DNA of 64,000 nucleotides from Molossus alvarezi (GCA_037176705.1 CM073889.1:51577596-51641595); one strand, 5' to 3'; numbered from the stretch's first letter, positions 44,279 through 58,511 are shown. Made by a program: numbers and translations. Notes: generated by a model not told the origin, from the letters alone.

Positions 44279-45127
44279 ATGGTAAAAAACAGAAACAAAA
44301 GCCAATTGAAAGAACAAGAAACCTCTACTGAAGATGAGGTACAGTTAATCAAGTTAACAGAACTAGAATTTAGAGCCATGATGTTGAGAAAGCTCAACAG
44401 AATGTGTAAGGACATGAGTAAAGACATAGAAATGTTGAAAATAAACCAGTTGAAAATGAAAAACCAACAGGAAGAAATGAAGAATGACATACCAGAAATG
44501 AAAAACACATTGGAAGGCCTAAAAAGCAGAGTAGGGGAAGCTGAGGACCGGATCAGTGAATTAGAAGACAGACTAAAAAAAAAAATCAACCAATCAGAAA
44601 ACCAAAAAAAAAAAAAGATTAAAAAACAGGAAGACAGCTTAAGAGAACTGTGGGACAACTGGAAACGGAATAATATTCGCATCATAGGAGTATCTGAAGA
44701 AGAAGAAAATAAGCAAGGGTTAGAGAATATATTCAAAAAAATAGTGACAGAAAACTTTCCTAATTTGGTGAAGGAAGAAGGCATTCAAGTTCAAGAAACA
44801 CAGAGAGCCCCAAGTAAGAAGAACCCAAACAGGCCCACACCAAGACACATAGTAATCAAACTGCCAAAAATTAAAGACAAAGAGAGAATCCTAAAAGCAG
44901 CAAGAGATAAGATACAGGTTACCTATAAAGGAAAGCCCATAAGGCTAACAGCTAAATTCTCACAAGAAACACTACAGGCCAGAAGGAAATGGCATGAAGT
45001 AATCAAGGTCATGAAAAACAAGGATCTGAATCCAAGACTACTCTACCCAGCAAGGCTATTATTCAAAATAGAAGGTCAAATAAAGTCCTTCGCAGACAAA
45101 AAAAAAAAAGCTAAGGAAATATATTAG
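44279..45127 (+). pseudogene. ORF1: L1-J ORF1, nearly intact, C-terminal frameshift
   Basis: ATG at 44279 (M-V-K-N-R-N-K-S-Q). Coiled coil, RRM (I-R-I-I-G-V-S-E-E-E) and most of the C-terminal domain are open. A poly(A) run at 45098-45109 shifts the frame, and a TAG stops it at 45127, removing the normal end near 45180. About 282 codons. Several A-runs in the coiled coil are lengthened (44575-44585, 44607-44617) but keep the frame. Confidence 0.85.
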
Positions 45128-45215
45128 CACCAAACCAGCACTACAAGAAATGTTAAAAGGACTGATGAAATTACCAAGAGAAATGGGAAGAAAAATATAA
45201 CCACATTAAACAAAA

Positions 45216-48200
45216 ATGGGAATAAATAAGTACATATAAATAATCACATTAAATGTAAATGGACTGAATGCTCCCATAAAAAGACACAGAGTAGCTGATT
45301 GGATAAGAAAGCATGTCTCATCTATATGTTGTTTACAAGAGACCCACCTCACAACAAAAGACTCACATTGGTTGAAAGTGAAGGGATGGAAACAAATCTT
45401 CCAAGGAAACAGAAAAGAAAAAAAAGCTGGGATAGCAATACTCATATCTGATAAAATAGATTTAAAAATGAAGGCCATAATTACAGACAAAGAAGGCCAC
45501 TACATAATATTCAAAGGATCTATCCAACAGGAAGATAAAACCTTGATAAACATACATGCACCCAATATAGGAGCACCAAAATATATTTAAAAACTTCTGG
45601 AGGATTTCAAAGGAGAAATCAACAGCAATACAATCATAGCAGGGGACTTCAACACCCCGCTGACATCACTGGATAGATCTTCTAGACAAAAAATTAGCAA
45701 GGAAACAGAGACTCTAAATAAAGCACTAGACCAAATGGATTTAACAGATATCTACAGAGAACTACACGCCAAAACTACAGAATTTATATTCTTCTCAAGT
45801 ACACATGGGACATTCTCAAAGATAGACCACCTGTTAGGACACAAACTAAGTCTCTACAAGTTCAAGAAGATTGAAATCATATCAAGCATCTTCTCAGATC
45901 ACAATGGCATGAAACTAGAAATCAATTGCAAGAACATACAAAGACATTTGAACACATGGAAGCTAAATAGCATGTTGTTAAACAATGAATGGGTCACCAG
46001 GAGATCAAGGAAGAAATCAAAAACTTCCTGGAAACCAATGAAAATGAAGACACAACAACACAAAATCTATGGGATGCAGCAAAAGCAGTGCTTAGAGGGA
46101 AGTTCATAGCACTACAGGCCTACCTCAAAAAAGAAATAAAATCTCTAATAGACTATCTAACCTCACAACTGCAAGAACTAGAGAGCAAACAAAAACAAAA
46201 CCCCACAGCAATTAGAAGGAAGGAAATAGCAAAGATCGGAGCAGAAATAAATGACATAGAGACCAAAAAAAACAATTCAAAGGATCAATAAAACAAAGAG
46301 CTGGTATTTCGAAAAGATAAACAAGATCGATGGACCCTTAGCTAGACTCACCAAGAAACAAAGAGAGAGAACCCAAATACACGAAATCAGAAATGAAAGA
46401 GGAGAGATAACAACTGACACCACAAAAATACAAAATATCGTTAACAACTAATATGAACAATTATATGGCAACAAATTTGACAATCTAAGCCAAAAGGAGA
46501 AATTTCTAGAAACACATAGTCTCCCAACACTAAAACGGAAAGACATAGAAAACTTGAACAAACCAATAACAACAGAAGTAATTGAAGATGTAATTAAGAC
46601 TCTCCCAGCAAACAAAAGCCCAGTCCCGGATGGCTTCACGGGGGAGTTTTACCGAACAGTCAAAGAAGAACTAATACCCATTCTCCTCAAAGTATTTCAA
46701 AAAGTTCAAGAAGAAGGAAGACTTCCAAAGTCATTTTATGAGGCCAGCATGATTCTAATTCCAAAACCAGAAAAAGACACTACGAAGAAAGAAAACTACA
46801 GGCCAATATCCCTGATGAACATAGATGCCAAAATCCTGAACAAAATACTAGCAAATCGGATCCAGCAATACACCAAAAATAATTATCCACCATAACCAAG
46901 TGGGATTCATCCCAGGGATGCAAAGCTGGTACAATATTCGCAAATCCATAAATGTGATACACCACATACATAAAATGAGAATAAAAAACACATGATAATA
47001 TTAATAGATGCTGAAAAAGCCTTCGACAAAATCCAGCATCCGTTTCTGATAAAAACACACGGCAGTGTGGGAGTAGAGGGATCATATCTAGACATAATAA
47101 AGGCCATATATGAAAGACCTACAGCCACCATCATACTCAATGGGCAAAAACTAAAAGCATTTCCCTTAAGAACTGGAACAAGGCAAGGATGCCCTCTTTC
47201 GCCACACTTATGTAACATAGTACTGGAAGTCTTAGCCACAGCAATCAGACAGGAAGAAAAAATAAAAGGGATCCAAATTGGAAAGGAGGAAGTCAAATTG
47301 TCATTATTTTCAGATGACATGATATTATACACAGAAAACCCCAAAGACTCCATCAAAAGTTTACTAGACTTAGTAAATGAATTTGGCAAAGTAGCAGGAT
47401 ACAATATTAACATCAAGAAATCGATGGCATTCTTATACACCAATGATGAACTCACAGAAAGCGAAACGAAGAAAACAATCCCATTTACCATTGCGGCAAA
47501 AAAATTAAGATACCTAGGAATAAACTTAACCAAAGAAATAAAGGACCTATATGCAGAAAACTACAGGTCATTGAAAAAAGAAATAAAGGAAGATATAAAA
47601 AAGTGGAAGCACATACCCTGTTCATGGATGGGAGAATTAACATCATTAAAATGTCCATATTACCCAAAGCAATCTATAGATTCAATGCAATCCCCATCAA
47701 AATACCAACGACATACTTCACAGAACTAGAACAAATATTTCAAAAGTTCATATGGAACCAAAAAAGACCTCGAATAGCCACAGCAATCTTCAAAAAGAAG
47801 AACAAAGTTGGAATAATCACATTACCAGATTTGTTATACTACAAAGCCACCATAATCAAAACAGCCTGGTACTGGCACAAGAACAGGCATATAGACCAGT
47901 GGAACAAAACAGAGAACCCAGAAATGGACCCAAGGCAATATGCTCAATTAATATTTGACAAAGGTGGCAAGAGCATACAGTGGAGTAAGGACAGCCTCTT
48001 TAATAAATGGTGCTGTGAAAATTGGACAGCTACATGCAGAAAAATAAAACTAGACTATCAACTTACACCCTACACAAGAATAAACTCAAAATGGATAAAA
48101 GACTTATATGTGACTCATGAATCCATAAAAATCCTAGAAGAAATTGTAGGCTACAAAATTTCAGACATCATATGCAGCAAAATGTTCACTGATACATCAC

Positions 48201-49024
48201 CTAAAGCAATAGAAACAAAAGAGAAAATGAACACATGGGACTACATCAAACTCAAAACCTTCTGCATAGCGAAAGATACAATCATCAAAACGGAAAGGCT
48301 ACCCACTGTATGGGAGAGCATAATTGCCAATGATATATCAGATAAGGAGTTATTTTCCAAAATATATAGAATGCTCATATAACTCCAAAAAAGGAAGACA
48401 GAATCCAATTAAAAAATGGGCAGAGAAACTAGACACCTTTCCAAACAGGACATACAAATGGCTAAGAAGCATATGAAGAAATGCTCAACATCACTAATCA
48501 TCAGAGATGCAAATTAAAACAACAAAGAGGTATCACCTCACACCTGTCAGAATAGCCACCATCAACAAATCATCAAACAACAAGTGTTGGAGAGGGTGTG
48601 GAGAAAAGGGGACTCTAGTGCACTGCTGGTGGGAATGCAGACTGGTGCAGCCACTATTTAAAACAATATGGTGTTATCTCAGAAAATTAAAAATTGAACT
48701 TCCATTTGACCCAGTGATCCCACTTCTAGGAATATACCCTAAGAATCCTGAAACACCAATCAGAAAGAGTATATGTACCCCCATGTTTGTAGCAGCACTA
48801 TTTACAATATCTAAGATCTAGAAACAGCCCAAGTGTCCATCAGTAGACGAATGGATAAAAAGGCAGTGGTACATATACACAATGGAGTACTATGCAGCTG
48901 TAAGAAAGAAAGATCTCCTATCCTTTGAGACTACATGAAGGGACCTTGAAAGTATCATCCTAAGTGAAACAAGCCAAACAGAGAGAGACAAGTATCATAT
49001 GATCTCACTTATTTGTAGAATATA
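45216..49024 (+). pseudogene. ORF2: L1-J ORF2, broken in several places
   Basis: Start ATG at 45216 (M-G-I-N-K-Y-I). The endonuclease Q-E-T-H-L motif is present. Open pieces: 45372-45590, 45735-46109, 45989-46291, 46554-46895, 46992-47729, 47603-48382 and 48507-48821. The RT catalytic motif reads F-S-D-D (near 47308) where L1-C has F-A-D-D. The cysteine-rich C-terminal motif is intact near 48580-48640. At least six frame breaks. Confidence 0.9.
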
Positions 49025-49258
49025 ATGAACATAACAGTCTGAGGAATGGGGTAGTCCCAGAGACATGGAAGTGGGGTACAGGCTGACAATCTCAGTAGAT
49101 GTGGTGGTGAGGGAGGGATAAACCACAGAACTTATATGCATGTATGCATGAACAGTGGGCAAGGACAACAACCTGGTGACAGGGCTGGGAGGAAGGGGTA
49201 GGGGGAATCAGTTGGGGAAAAAGGAGAAACATCTGTAACATAAATTAATTAATAAAAA

Positions 49259-50545
49259 ATATAACTAAATGGGGTTGGGAAAATTGAAAAGCTACATACA
49301 AAAAAAAATAAAATAAAATTAGATCGTCAACTTACACCATACACAAAAAGAAACTCAAAATAAATAAAAGACTTAAATTTAACTTGTGAATACATAGAAA
49401 TTCTGGAAGAAAATGTAAGCAAAAAATTTCAGAAATTATACATAGCAGAATTTTTACTGATACATCACCTAAGGGAACAGAAACAAACAAAAAATGAACA
49501 CATAAAACTAAATCAAATTTAAAAGCTTCTGCAGAGCAAAAGAAACAACCATCAAAATGGAAAGGGATCCCACTATATGGGAGACCATAATCACCAATAA
49601 TGCATCAGATAAGGGGTTAATTTTCAAAATATATAGAGTGCTCATACAACTAAACAAAAGGAAGACTAGGAATTCAATTTAAAAATGGGCAGAATACCTA
49701 AACTGACACCTCTCCAAAATGGCATACAAATGGCCAAGAGACATGTGAAGAAATGCTCAACATCACTAATCATCAGAGAAATGCAAATTAAAACAACAAT
49801 GGGGTATCATCTCCCACCTGTCAGAATGGCTGCCATCAACAAATCATCAATCAACAAGTGTTGGCTAGAGTGTCTAGAAAAGGGGAGTATAATATACTTC
49901 TGTTGGGAATGCAGACTGGGGCAGCCATTATGAAAATCAATACGGTGTTAACTCAAATAATTAAAAATTGAACTGCCATTTGAAAGAGTGATCCCTCTTC
50001 CAGGAATATACCCTAAGAAGCCTGAAACACCAATCACAAAGAATATATGTACCCCCATGTTCATAGCAGCCCTATTTACAATAGCTAGGATCTGCAAACA
50101 GCCCTAGTGTCCATCAGTAGACGAATGGATAAGAAAGCTGTGGTACATATACACAATGGAGTACTATGCAGCTGTAAGAAAGAAAGAGCTCTTATCCTTT
50201 GCGACCACATGGAGGGACCTGGAAAGTATTATCCTAAGTGAAACATGCCAAACAGAGAAAGACAAGTATCATATGATCTCACTTATTTGTGAAATATTAT
50301 AAACATAACCATCTGAGGAATGGGGTAGTCCCAGAGACATGGAAGTGGGGTACAGACTGACAATTCCCAGAAGAGGGGGTGAGGAAGAGAGATAAACAAC
50401 AGAACTTGTATGTATGTATACATTAACAAAGGACATGGAAAACAAAGCTGGGGACAGGGCAGGGAGGGAGAGGAAGGGCAGAATTTTTTTGGGGGAAGGA
50501 GAAATATCTGTAACAAAAATAAATTAATTAATTAATAAAAAATGC
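49259..50545 (+). mobile_element. ORF2: L1-K: 5'-truncated L1 3' part
   Basis: Begins within ORF2 at the region equivalent to L1-C residue of about 925 (W-G-W-E-N-type sequence) and runs through the C-terminal motif, the 3' UTR and an AATAAATTAATTAATTAATAAAAAA tail end. Frame breaks are frequent. It may be the far side of L1-I with about 0.6 kb missing, or an independent insertion. Confidence 0.75.
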
Positions 50546-51640
50546 TTTTTTGTTGATTATGTATTAAGCACAGGAATCCACTGTAAAATACAAAAACAAA
50601 GAAAGCATGCTCTCCAATTCCTAAAATCAAAAAAACAAAAAACAAAAAACAAAAAATGAAAGAAAGGTGATCTAAATTGTAAAGAAAAAAAGTGAAACTG
50701 CTATTATTTGCAGATGACATAATATTATACATAGAAAACTCTAAAAACTCCATCAAAAATTACTAGATTTAATAAATGACTTTGGAAAAGTAGCAGGATA
50801 CAAAATTAATCCCAAGAAATTGACAGCATTCTTAAACACCAATGATGAACTCACAGAAAAAGAATCTAAAACAACAGTCCCATTTATTATCACAGCAAAA
50901 AAATTAAGATCACTGGGAATAAACTTAAACAAGGAAGTAAAGAAACTCTTCATCAAAAACTATAGATAGGTCACTGAAAAAAGAAATAAAGAAATATATA
51001 AAAATGTGAAAGCACATACCTTGTTTATAAATTGAAAGAATTAACATCATCAAAATGTTTATACTATTCAAAGCAATTTATTAATTCAATGCCATCTTTA
51101 TCAAAATACCAATAATATATTTTACAGAACTAGACCAAATACTTCAAAAGTTTATATAAAACCAAAAAGGACCCTAAATAGCCACAGCAATTTTGAAAAG
51201 GAAAAAGAAAGTAGGTAAGATCACAATACTGGATATCAGGTTATACTACAAAGCTACTGTAATAAAAACAGTCAAGTACTGGTACAAGAACAGGCACATA
51301 GATCAGTGGAACAGAACAGAGAACCCAAAAATTGACCATAAACATTACGCTCAATTAATATTTGATAAAGGTGGCAGGAGCATACAATGGACTAAAGACA
51401 GCTTTTTTAAGAAATGGTGTTGGGAAAATTGTACAGCTACATGTAAAAAAAAAATGAAACTATTTCAACAACTATTTCAACCATCCAGAAAAATAAACTC
51501 AAAATGGATAAAAGACTTAAATGTGACTTGTGAACCCATAAAAATTCTAGAAGAAAATGTAGGCGACAAAACTTTAGATGTCATACGCACCAGAATTTTT
51601 ACTGAAACATCACCAAAGGCAACAGAAACAAAGAAAAAAA
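50546..51640 (+). mobile_element. ORF2: L1-L, left part (ORF2 RT to C-terminal)
   Basis: Starts directly after the L1-K tail with very degraded RT sequence. It becomes clear from 50656 and contains the catalytic F-A-D-D motif near 50707-50718. CAAAAAA simple repeats lie at 50625-50655. L1-M cuts it at 51640 within the target AGAAACAAAGAAAAAAA. The piece 51193-51663 is open for 156 codons, but the neighbouring sequence is broken. Confidence 0.82.
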
Positions 51641-52453
51641 GGAGAAAGAAAAATGGCGGCTGAGTGAATGGAAGCTACACAGACCGTCTCTCAGAACCAA
51701 ACTGGAATTACAACTATAACACAGAACAATTGACGGAAAAAAGCAAAAGAAAAGCATCTTGCAAGGACCATATAATGAGGGACACTGACCCAATCCTGGT
51801 AGGCTTGCGAAGGTGCGAGACGGGGGCTGGGAGCCCACAGTAGGCAGCTCGACAGCGGCCTTAGCTGGAAGCAGCACCCTTGGATTACACTCCCAAGTGG
51901 CCCCACAGCGCAGAGCCGGGACAGAGGCTAAAATAGCCACAGCCACTCACCTGGGGTTCTGGCAGAGGGAGGGCAAACTGGACTGGAACTGTGTCGGGAC
52001 ACTCGGGATATGGAGGGCGCTCAGATCTTTTGCTGAGTGAAGCCACACAGGACGGTGGCCATACTGCTCCTTCCCAAGGCTCTGGGGAGAGGCAGCAGCC
52101 CCTCCCTCGGAGATCCATCGCCACCCTGTGGGCCATTGAAGTGCTAATTGAAGTTCATTAACAACAAGCATCTGCCCCACCCTTGAGAAATCCTGTTGTG
52201 CTGAGCACCTGAGGGAGGTTTTCAATCAACTGACAACCCAAAACTCATCAAGTAACCTCGACTGCTAGCCTCCAGGCAAAAAGCTAGAGGATAACAGTAC
52301 CTTTCCTGGGCTAGCAACTTTAACCAGGAAAGTAAGACTTGACAGTGGTGTTTAACATGGGTCCTCCCTCGCTCATCTAAACACAGGAGAGGGAGCCACA
52401 TAAAGCAGAACACCAACACCCAAGGGAAAACTTGACAGGCTCCAAAGCCCACA

Positions 52454-53341
52454 GTGATAGCCAAAATAGTGAAACACAGAAACAGAAGCCAAATGAAAGA
52501 GCAAGAGACCTCCACCGAAGATGAGATCAATGTGGAGCAATTAGGCAGGTTAACAGAGCAAGAATTCAGAGCCATGATCTTGAGGAAGCTGAACAGCATG
52601 AGTAAGGACATAGAGACACTGAAAATAAGCCGATTGGAAATTAAAAACCATCAAGAAGAGATAAAAAATGACATATCAGAAATGAAAAACACATTGGAAG
52701 GTTTAAAAAGCAGAGTAGAGAAAGCTGAGGACCGGATAAGTGAAGACAGGGTAGAAAAAATCAACCAATCAGACAACCAAAACGAAAAAACTATTATAAA
52801 ACAGGAAGACAGCGTGAGAGAACTGTGGGACAACTGGAAACGTAATAATATTTGCATCATAGGAGTCCCCGAAGAAGAAGAAAATGAGCAAGGGACAGAA
52901 AATATATTCAAAAAAATAGTGACAGAAAACTTCCCTAATTTGGTGAAGGAAGAAGGCATTCAAGTTCAAGAAGCACAGAGAGTCCCAAGTAAGAAGAACA
53001 CAAACAGGCCCACACCAAGACACATAGTAATTAAAATGCCACAAATTAAAGACAAAGAGAGAATCCTAAAAGCAGCACGAGAGAAGCAACAGGTTACCTA
53101 CAAAGGACACCCCATAAGGCTCTCAGCTGACTTCTCATAAGAAACACTACAGGCCAGAAGGGAATGGCATGCAGTAATCAAAGTCATGAAAAACAAGAAT
53201 CTGAATCCAAGACTACTCTACCCAGCAAGGCTATCATTCAAAATACAAGGTCAAATAAAGAGCTTCCCAGACAAGAAAAGGCTAAGGGAATACATTAGCA
53301 CCAAACCAGCACTGCAAGAAATGTTAAAAGGACTGCTGTAA
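52454..53341 (+). pseudogene. ORF1: L1-M ORF1, start lost and premature stop
   Basis: The codon equivalent to the L1-C start ATG reads ATA (52466). The next ATG is 52493. Coiled coil, RRM (I-C-I-I-G-V-P-E-E-E) and C-terminal domain are open until a TAA at 53138-53140, in place of the Q in the S-Q-E-T-L segment. The remaining part to the usual stop (53339-53341) is still legible. An in-frame loss in the coiled coil shortens the protein near 52740. Confidence 0.88.
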
Positions 53342-53385
53342 TTAGCAGTAGAAACGGGAAGAAAAATAGAACCGCACTAAAAAAA

Positions 53386-56300
53386 ATGGCAATAAATCAG
53401 TACATATCAATAATCACCTTAAATGTAAATGAATTGAATGCTCCCATAAAAAGACACAGAGTAGCTGATTGAATAAGAAAGCATGACACATCCTTATGTT
53501 GTTTACAAGAGACCCACCTCACAACAAAAGACTCACATAGGTTGAAAATGAAGGGATAGAACAAAATTTTCCAAGCAAATGGAAAGCAAAAAAAAGCTGG
53601 GGTAGCAATTCTCATATCTGATAAAATAGATTTCAAAATAAAGACCATAACTAGAGACAAAGACTGCCACTACATAATATTGAAAGGAACTATCCAACAG
53701 GAAGATATACCTTGATAAACATATATGCACCCAATATAGGAGCACCAAAATATATTAAAAATCTTCTGGAGGACTTCCAAGAAGAAATTAACAACCATAC
53801 AATCATAGCAGGGGAATTCAACACCCCGTTGACAGCACTGGATAGATCCTCTAGGCAAAAAATTAGCAAGGAAACAGAGACTCTAAATGAAACACTAGAC
53901 CAAATGGATTTAATAGATATCTACAGAGAATTACACCCCACAACTACAGAATACACATTCTTCTCAAGTGCACATGGGACATTCTCAAAGATAGACCACA
54001 TGATAAGACACAAACTAAATCTCTACAAGTTCAAAAAGATTGAAATCATATCAAGCATCTTCTCAGATCACAATGGTATGAAACTAGAAATCAGTTGCAA
54101 GAAGAACATGCAAAGACATTTCAACACATGGAGGCTAAATAGCATGTTATTAAACAATGAATGGGTCACCGAGGAGATCAAGGAAGAAATATTAAAACTT
54201 CCTGGAAGGCAATGAAAATGAACACACAACAACCCAAAATCTATGGGATGCAGCGAAAGCAGTTCTGAGAGGGAAGTTCATAGCACTACAGGCCTACCTC
54301 AAGAAAGAAGAAAAATTTCTAATTGACTGTCTAACCTCACAACTTAAAGAACTAGAGAGCAAACAAAAAGATAGCGCCAGGTCAAGTAGAAGGAAGAAAA
54401 TAGTAAAGATCAGAGCAGAAATAAATGACATAAAGTCTAAAAACACAATTCAAAGGATCAATGAAACAAAGAGCTGGTTTTTTGAAAAGATAAACAAGAT
54501 TGATGGACCCTTAGCTAGACTCACAAAGAGAGAGAACCCAAATACACAAAATCAGAAATGAAAGAGGAGAAGTAACAACCAACACCACGGAAATACAAAA
54601 TATCATTAACAACTGCTACGAACAACTATATGGCAACAAATTCGACAATCTAAGCGAAATGGACAAATTTCTAGAAACACACAGTCTTTCAAAACTGGAC
54701 CGGGAAGAGATAGAAAACTTGAACAGACCAATAACAATTAAGGGAATTGAAGAAGTAATCAGGACTCTCCCAGCAAACAAAAGCCCAGGCCCAGATGGCT
54801 TCACAGGGGAATTTTACTGAACATTCAAAAAAGAACTAACACCCATTCTCCTCAAGGTATTTCAAAAAATTCAAGAAGAAGGAAGACTTCCAAACACGTT
54901 CTATGAGGCCAGCATAATTCTAATTCCAAAACCAGAAAAAGACACTACGGAGAAAGAAAACTACAGGCCAATATCCCTGATGAACATAGATGCCAAAATC
55001 CTGAACAAATTATTAGCAAATCGGATCCAGAAATACATCAAAAATATTATTCACCATGACCAAGTGGGATTCTTTCCAGGGATGCAAGGCTGATACAATA
55101 TTCGCAAATCAATAAACGTTATACACCACATCAACAAAATGAAGAATAAAAACCACATGATCATATCAATAGATGCTGAAAAAGCATTCGACAAAATCCA
55201 GCATCCATTTCTGATAAAAACGCTCAGCAATGTAGGAATAGAGGGATCATATCTCGACATAATAAAGGCCATATATGAAAGATCTACAGCCAACATCATA
55301 CTCAATGGACAGAAACTAAAAACATTTCCATTAAGAACAGGAACAAGACAGGGATGTCCACTTTCGCCACTCTTATTTAACATTGTACTGGAAGTCTTAG
55401 CCACAGCAATCAGACAGGAAGAAAAAATGAAAGGGATCCAAATTGGAAAGGAGGAAGTGAAACTGTCATTATTTGCAGATGACATGAAATTATACATAGA
55501 AAACCTAAAGACTCCATCAGATATCTACTTGACTTAATAAATGAATTTGGCAAAGTAGCAGGATACAAAATTAACGTCAATAAATCGACGGCATTCTTGT
55601 ACACCAATGATGAACTCACAGAAAGAGAAACTGAAAAAACAATCCCATTTACCATCGCGCCAAAAAATTAAAATACCTAGGAATAAACTTAACCAAAGAA
55701 GTAAAGGACCTATTTGCAGAAAACTACAGGTCATTGAAAAAAGAAATAGAGGAAGATATAAAAAAGTGGAAGCACATACCCTGTTCATGGATTGCAAGAA
55801 TTAACATCATTAAAATGTCCATACTACCCAAAGCAATCTATAGATTCAATGCAATCCCCATCAAAATACCAACGACATATTTCATAGAACTAGAACAAAT
55901 ACTTCAAAAGTTCATATGGGACAAAAAAAGACCCGAATAGCCACAGCAATCTTGAAAAAGAAGAACAAAGTAGGTGGGATCACAATACCAGATATTAGGT
56001 TATACTACAAAGCCACTGTAACCAAAACAGCCTGGTACTGGCAGAAGAACAGGCATATAGACCAGTGGAAAGAACAGAAAACCCAGAAATGGACCCAAGT
56101 CAATACGCTCAATTAATATTTGACAAAGGTGGCAAGAGTATACAGCCTCTTTAATAAATGGTGTTGGATAAATTGGACAGCTACATGCAAAAAAATGAAA
56201 CTAGACCATCAACTTACACCACACACAAAAATAAACTCAAAATGGATAAAAGACTTAAATGTGACCCGTGAATCCATAAAAATTCTAGAAGAAAATGTAG

Positions 56301-57180
56301 GCAACAAAATTTCAAACATCATACGGAGCAGAATTTTTACTGATACATCACCTAAGGCAACAGAAACAAAGGAAAAAATGAACACATGTGACTACATCAA
56401 ACTAAAAAGCTTCTGCACAGCAAAAGAAACAATCATCAAAATGGAAAGGCAACCCACTGTATGGGAGAACATCATTGCCAATGATGTATCAGATAAGGGG
56501 TTAATTTCCAATATATATAGAGTGCTCATACAACTCCACAAAAGGAAGACAAAGAACCCAATTAAAAAATGGGCAGAGGAGCTGAATAGACACCTCTCCA
56601 AACAGGACATACAAATGGCCAAGAGACATATGAAGAAATGCTCAACATCACTAATCATCAGAGAGATGCAAATTAAAACAACAATGAGGTATCACCTCAC
56701 ACCTGTCAGAATGGCCGCCATCAACAAATCATCAAACAACAAGTGTTTGCGAGGGAGTAGAGAAAAGGGGACTCTAATACACTGCTGGTGGGAATGCAGA
56801 CTGGTGCAGCTGCTATGGAAAACAATATGGTGTTACCTCAAAAAATTAAAAATTGAACTTCCATTTGACCCAGTGATCCCACTGCTATGAATATACCCTA
56901 AGAAGCCTGAAACACCAATCAGGAAGAATATATGTACCCCCATGTTCAAAGCAGCACTATTTACAATAGCTAAGATCTGGAAACATCCCAAGTGTCCATC
57001 AGTAGACGAATGGATAAAAAAGCTGTGGTACATGTACACAATGGAGTACTATGCAGCTGTAATAAAGAAAGATCTCTTATCCTTTGAGACGACATGGATG
57101 GACCTGGAAAGTATTATCCTAAGTGAAAGAAGCCAAGCAGAAAAGTCAAATATCACATGATCTCACTTATATACGGAATA
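53386..57180 (+). pseudogene. ORF2: L1-M ORF2, broken
   Basis: ATG at 53386 (M-A-I-N-Q-Y-I). Endonuclease pieces at 53712-54215 have G-E-F-N where L1-C has the catalytic G-D-F-N, and S-D-H-N-G-M intact. An RT piece at 55139-55537 has F-A-D-D near 55480. C-terminal pieces lie at 55734-55940, 55916-56116 and 56120-56890. In the cysteine-rich motif the first two Cys and the following G read C-L-R-G-S, losing the second Cys. Multiple shifts. Confidence 0.9.
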
Positions 57181-57340
57181 TAATGAACATAGCAGTCTGA
57201 GGAATACAGTAGACCCAGAAACATGGAAGTAGGGCACTGACTGACATTCCTCAGAAGTGGGGGTGGGGGAGGTGGGAAGAGTAAACCACAGAACTTATAT
57301 GCATGTATGCATGACCAATGGACATGGACAACTACGCCGG

Positions 57341-57385
57341 GGACGGGGCGGGGTGGGGTGGGGTTGGGGGGTGCCAATGGGGTAA
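57341..57385 (+). other. G-rich tract in L1-M 3' UTR
   Basis: Runs of three to six G (GGGG, GGGG, GGGG, GGGG, GGGGGG) separated by one to three bases. It is at the same place as the L1-C tract and is a G-quadruplex candidate by pattern. Confidence 0.65.
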
Positions 57386-57454
57386 AAATGTAAAATATCT
57401 GTAACAAAAAATAAATAAAAAATTTATTTAAAAAAAAAGAAACAAAGAAAAAAA

Positions 57455-58505
57455 ATAAACACATTGGTCTACATTAAACTGCAAAGCTTCTGCACACACA
57501 AACACACACCAAAACATAAAAATGGAAAGAAAACCCACTGAATGGGATAGCATCATTGTCAATGATACATCAGGTAAGGGGTTAATTTCCAAATTATATA
57601 GAGTACTCATACAACTCAATAGAAGAAAGACAAAGAATCCAACTAAAAAATGGTCAGAGGACCTAATTAGACACTTCTTCAAACAGGACATACAAATGGC
57701 CAAGAGACATAAGAAAAAATGCTCAACATCACTCATTATCAGAGAGATGCAAATTAAAACAACTATGAGGTATCACCTCACACCTGTCAGAATGGCAGCC
57801 ATCAACAAATCATCAAAGAAGTGTTGGTGAGGGTGTTGAGGAATGGGGACTCTAGCACACTGCTGATGGGAATGCAAACTGGTGCAGCCACTATGAAAAA
57901 CACTGTCATCTTCCCTCAAAAAATTAAAAATTAAATTGCCATTTCACCCATTGATTCCACTTCTAAGATAACAGTCCCATATCCTAATAAGCCTGAAACA
58001 CCAATCAGAAAAATAATAAGTACCCCCATGTTCAGAGCAGCACTATTTATAATAGCTAAGATCTGTAGACAGCTTAAGTGTCCATCAGTAGATAAATGAA
58101 TTAAAAAGCTGTCATACATAGACACAGTGAAGTACTATGCAGTTGTAAAATAGAAAGATCTCTTATCTCTTGAGATGACATGGAGGGACCTGAAGAGTAT
58201 TATTTTAAGCAAAACAAGCCAAGCAGAGAAAGACAAATATCACATGATCTCACTTATTTGTGAAATATAGTGAACATAACAGTCTGAGGTACAGGGTAGA
58301 CCCAGAAACGTGGAAATAGGGTGACAATCTTCAGAAGAGTGGGTGAAGGGGAGGAAAGAGATAAACCATATAACTTATGTGCATGTATGCATAACCGATG
58401 GACATGGACAACAAACCTGCAGATGCAGTGGGGGGAGATGGGAAGGAAGATGTCAATGAAGAAGAAAAAAGAAACATCTGTAACAAATATAAATTAAAAA
58501 TAGAT
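57455..58505 (+). mobile_element. ORF2: L1-L, right part (ORF2 C terminus and 3' UTR)
   Basis: Resumes at the second target copy with A-C-A-C-A-T-T-G-G-type ORF2 sequence (K-S-F-C motif near 57484) and runs through the C-terminal region (57522-57830 open) and the 3' UTR to a tail at about 58505. The CA-rich segment at 57495-57510 is a local repeat replacing A-K-D-T-I-I-type codons. The tail merges into a GAAA microsatellite. Confidence 0.85.
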
Positions 58506-58511
58506 AAATGA

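Larger units (their letters stand above)
43126..49258 (+). mobile_element. L1-J: full-length L1, moderately degenerate
   Basis: 5' end GGAGACCAGAGAAATGGCGG at 43126, 5' UTR to 44278, ORF1 (44279 to about 45180), ORF2 (45216-49024), 3' UTR, and an AT-rich tail ending about 49258. Clear target duplications were not found: the flanks are L1-I at left and L1-K at right, at non-adjacent ORF2 positions. A deletion at or after insertion is likely. Confidence 0.9.
51641..57437 (+). mobile_element. L1-M: full-length L1, 5.8 kb, inside L1-L
   Basis: 5' end GGAGAAAGAAAAATGGCGGC at 51641, short 5' UTR without tandem array, ORF1 (about 52454-53341), ORF2 (53386 to about 57180), 3' UTR with a G-rich tract, A-rich tail. 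Exact 17-bp target duplications lie at 51624-51640 and 57438-57454. Several stops and shifts make it older than L1-C. Confidence 0.93.
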
